DNA of 5,819 nucleotides, taken from positions 1-5,819 of the forward strand of contig VXRI01000380.1 of assembly GCA_009838595.1 (NCBI GenBank). Reading direction: 5' to 3'. This document shows, in pieces, positions 5,730-5,819 of the stretch. Under the pieces are notes generated by a model. That model was not told where the DNA came from and did not search any database. It worked only from the letters and a program-made list of their open reading frames with translations. Both the position numbers and the translations under genes were made by a program. The DNA comes from Chloroflexota bacterium (GTDB lineage Bacteria; Chloroflexota; Dehalococcoidia; Lucifugimonadales; JADFKI01). Each line of letters opens with the position of its first letter. The first letter of the stretch is position 1.

Positions 5730-5759
5730 ATGCCCGCCTTTTATCATCATGCCACCTTT
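5730..5759 (-). repeat. Degenerate direct repeat just upstream of the sucC -10 box
   Basis: AAAGGTGGCAT (5759-5749) and AAAGGCGGGCAT (5741-5730) are near-identical and about 19 nt apart, close to two helical turns. They cover the place where a -35 box would be, so they might be paired regulator sites; with two imperfect copies this is only suggestive. Confidence 0.35.
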
Positions 5760-5819
5760 GACAACCAGGGCAATCGCATTTAGTTTAAGTATAAGAAAAG
5801 GCATAAGATAGGGTTCATT

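Noticed and set aside
5592..5804. Minus-strand ORF of 70 codons upstream of sucC
   Set aside because: It overlaps the sucC start in another frame, spans the TATAAT box and has no recognisable motif or supporting ribosome binding site.
1..5819. CRISPR arrays, tRNA or rRNA genes, insertion sequences
   Set aside because: No regularly spaced repeats, cloverleaf-like segments, rRNA-like sequence, transposase ORFs or paired terminal repeats were seen. tRNA-Sec, which the selenoprotein requires, is not in the window.

Overview
All real genes in this window are read from the minus strand, so the gene order runs from high to low coordinates. The window looks like a piece of an uncultured bacterial genome of moderately high GC. 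A UGSC-type selenoprotein beside a succinyl-CoA synthetase, and a GC-rich intergenic palindrome, fit a marine or sponge-associated Chloroflexota-like lineage (SAR202/Dehalococcoidia). That placement is a guess from memory of where such genes occur; no phylogenetic marker here settles it.

Layout in transcription order: (1) 5819-5654, upstream region of sucC with a perfect TATAAT box and a degenerate direct repeat; (2) 5653-4490, sucC, the beta subunit of succinyl-CoA synthetase; (3) 4489-4308, spacer with a doubtful 56-codon ORF; (4) 4307-2667, a 546-residue selenoprotein of the UGSC family. A conventional ORF call splits it in two at an in-frame TGA (4022-4020). Reading that TGA as selenocysteine gives a continuous protein with a Sec-Gly-Thr-Cys motif, and a perfect 8-bp stem with a UGG loop lies at the right distance downstream to be a bacterial SECIS element; (5) 2666-2485, spacer with tandem and palindromic repeats; (6) 2484-2065, a PhnB-like VOC-fold protein; (7) 2036-1593 and 1589-1111, a two-gene unit that looks like an antitoxin/PIN-toxin pair in which both genes are broken, one by an in-frame TAG and one by a single-base frameshift; (8) 1074-196, sucD, the alpha subunit of succinyl-CoA synthetase; (9) 195-61, a short regulatory stretch with a consensus-like promoter, a small hairpin and a strong intrinsic terminator; (10) 60-1, the first 20 codons of a NYN-domain (LabA/DUF88) gene that leaves the window.

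SucC and SucD form one TCA-cycle enzyme (succinyl-CoA + ADP/GDP + Pi to succinate + CoA + ATP/GTP) and are usually encoded side by side. Here about 3.4 kb separate them, holding the selenoprotein, the VOC protein and the decayed toxin-antitoxin-like unit. All genes stay in one direction, so co-transcription is possible, but the selenoprotein's role and any link to succinyl-CoA metabolism are unknown. The main result is the selenoprotein with its SECIS hairpin, which ordinary annotation would miss.
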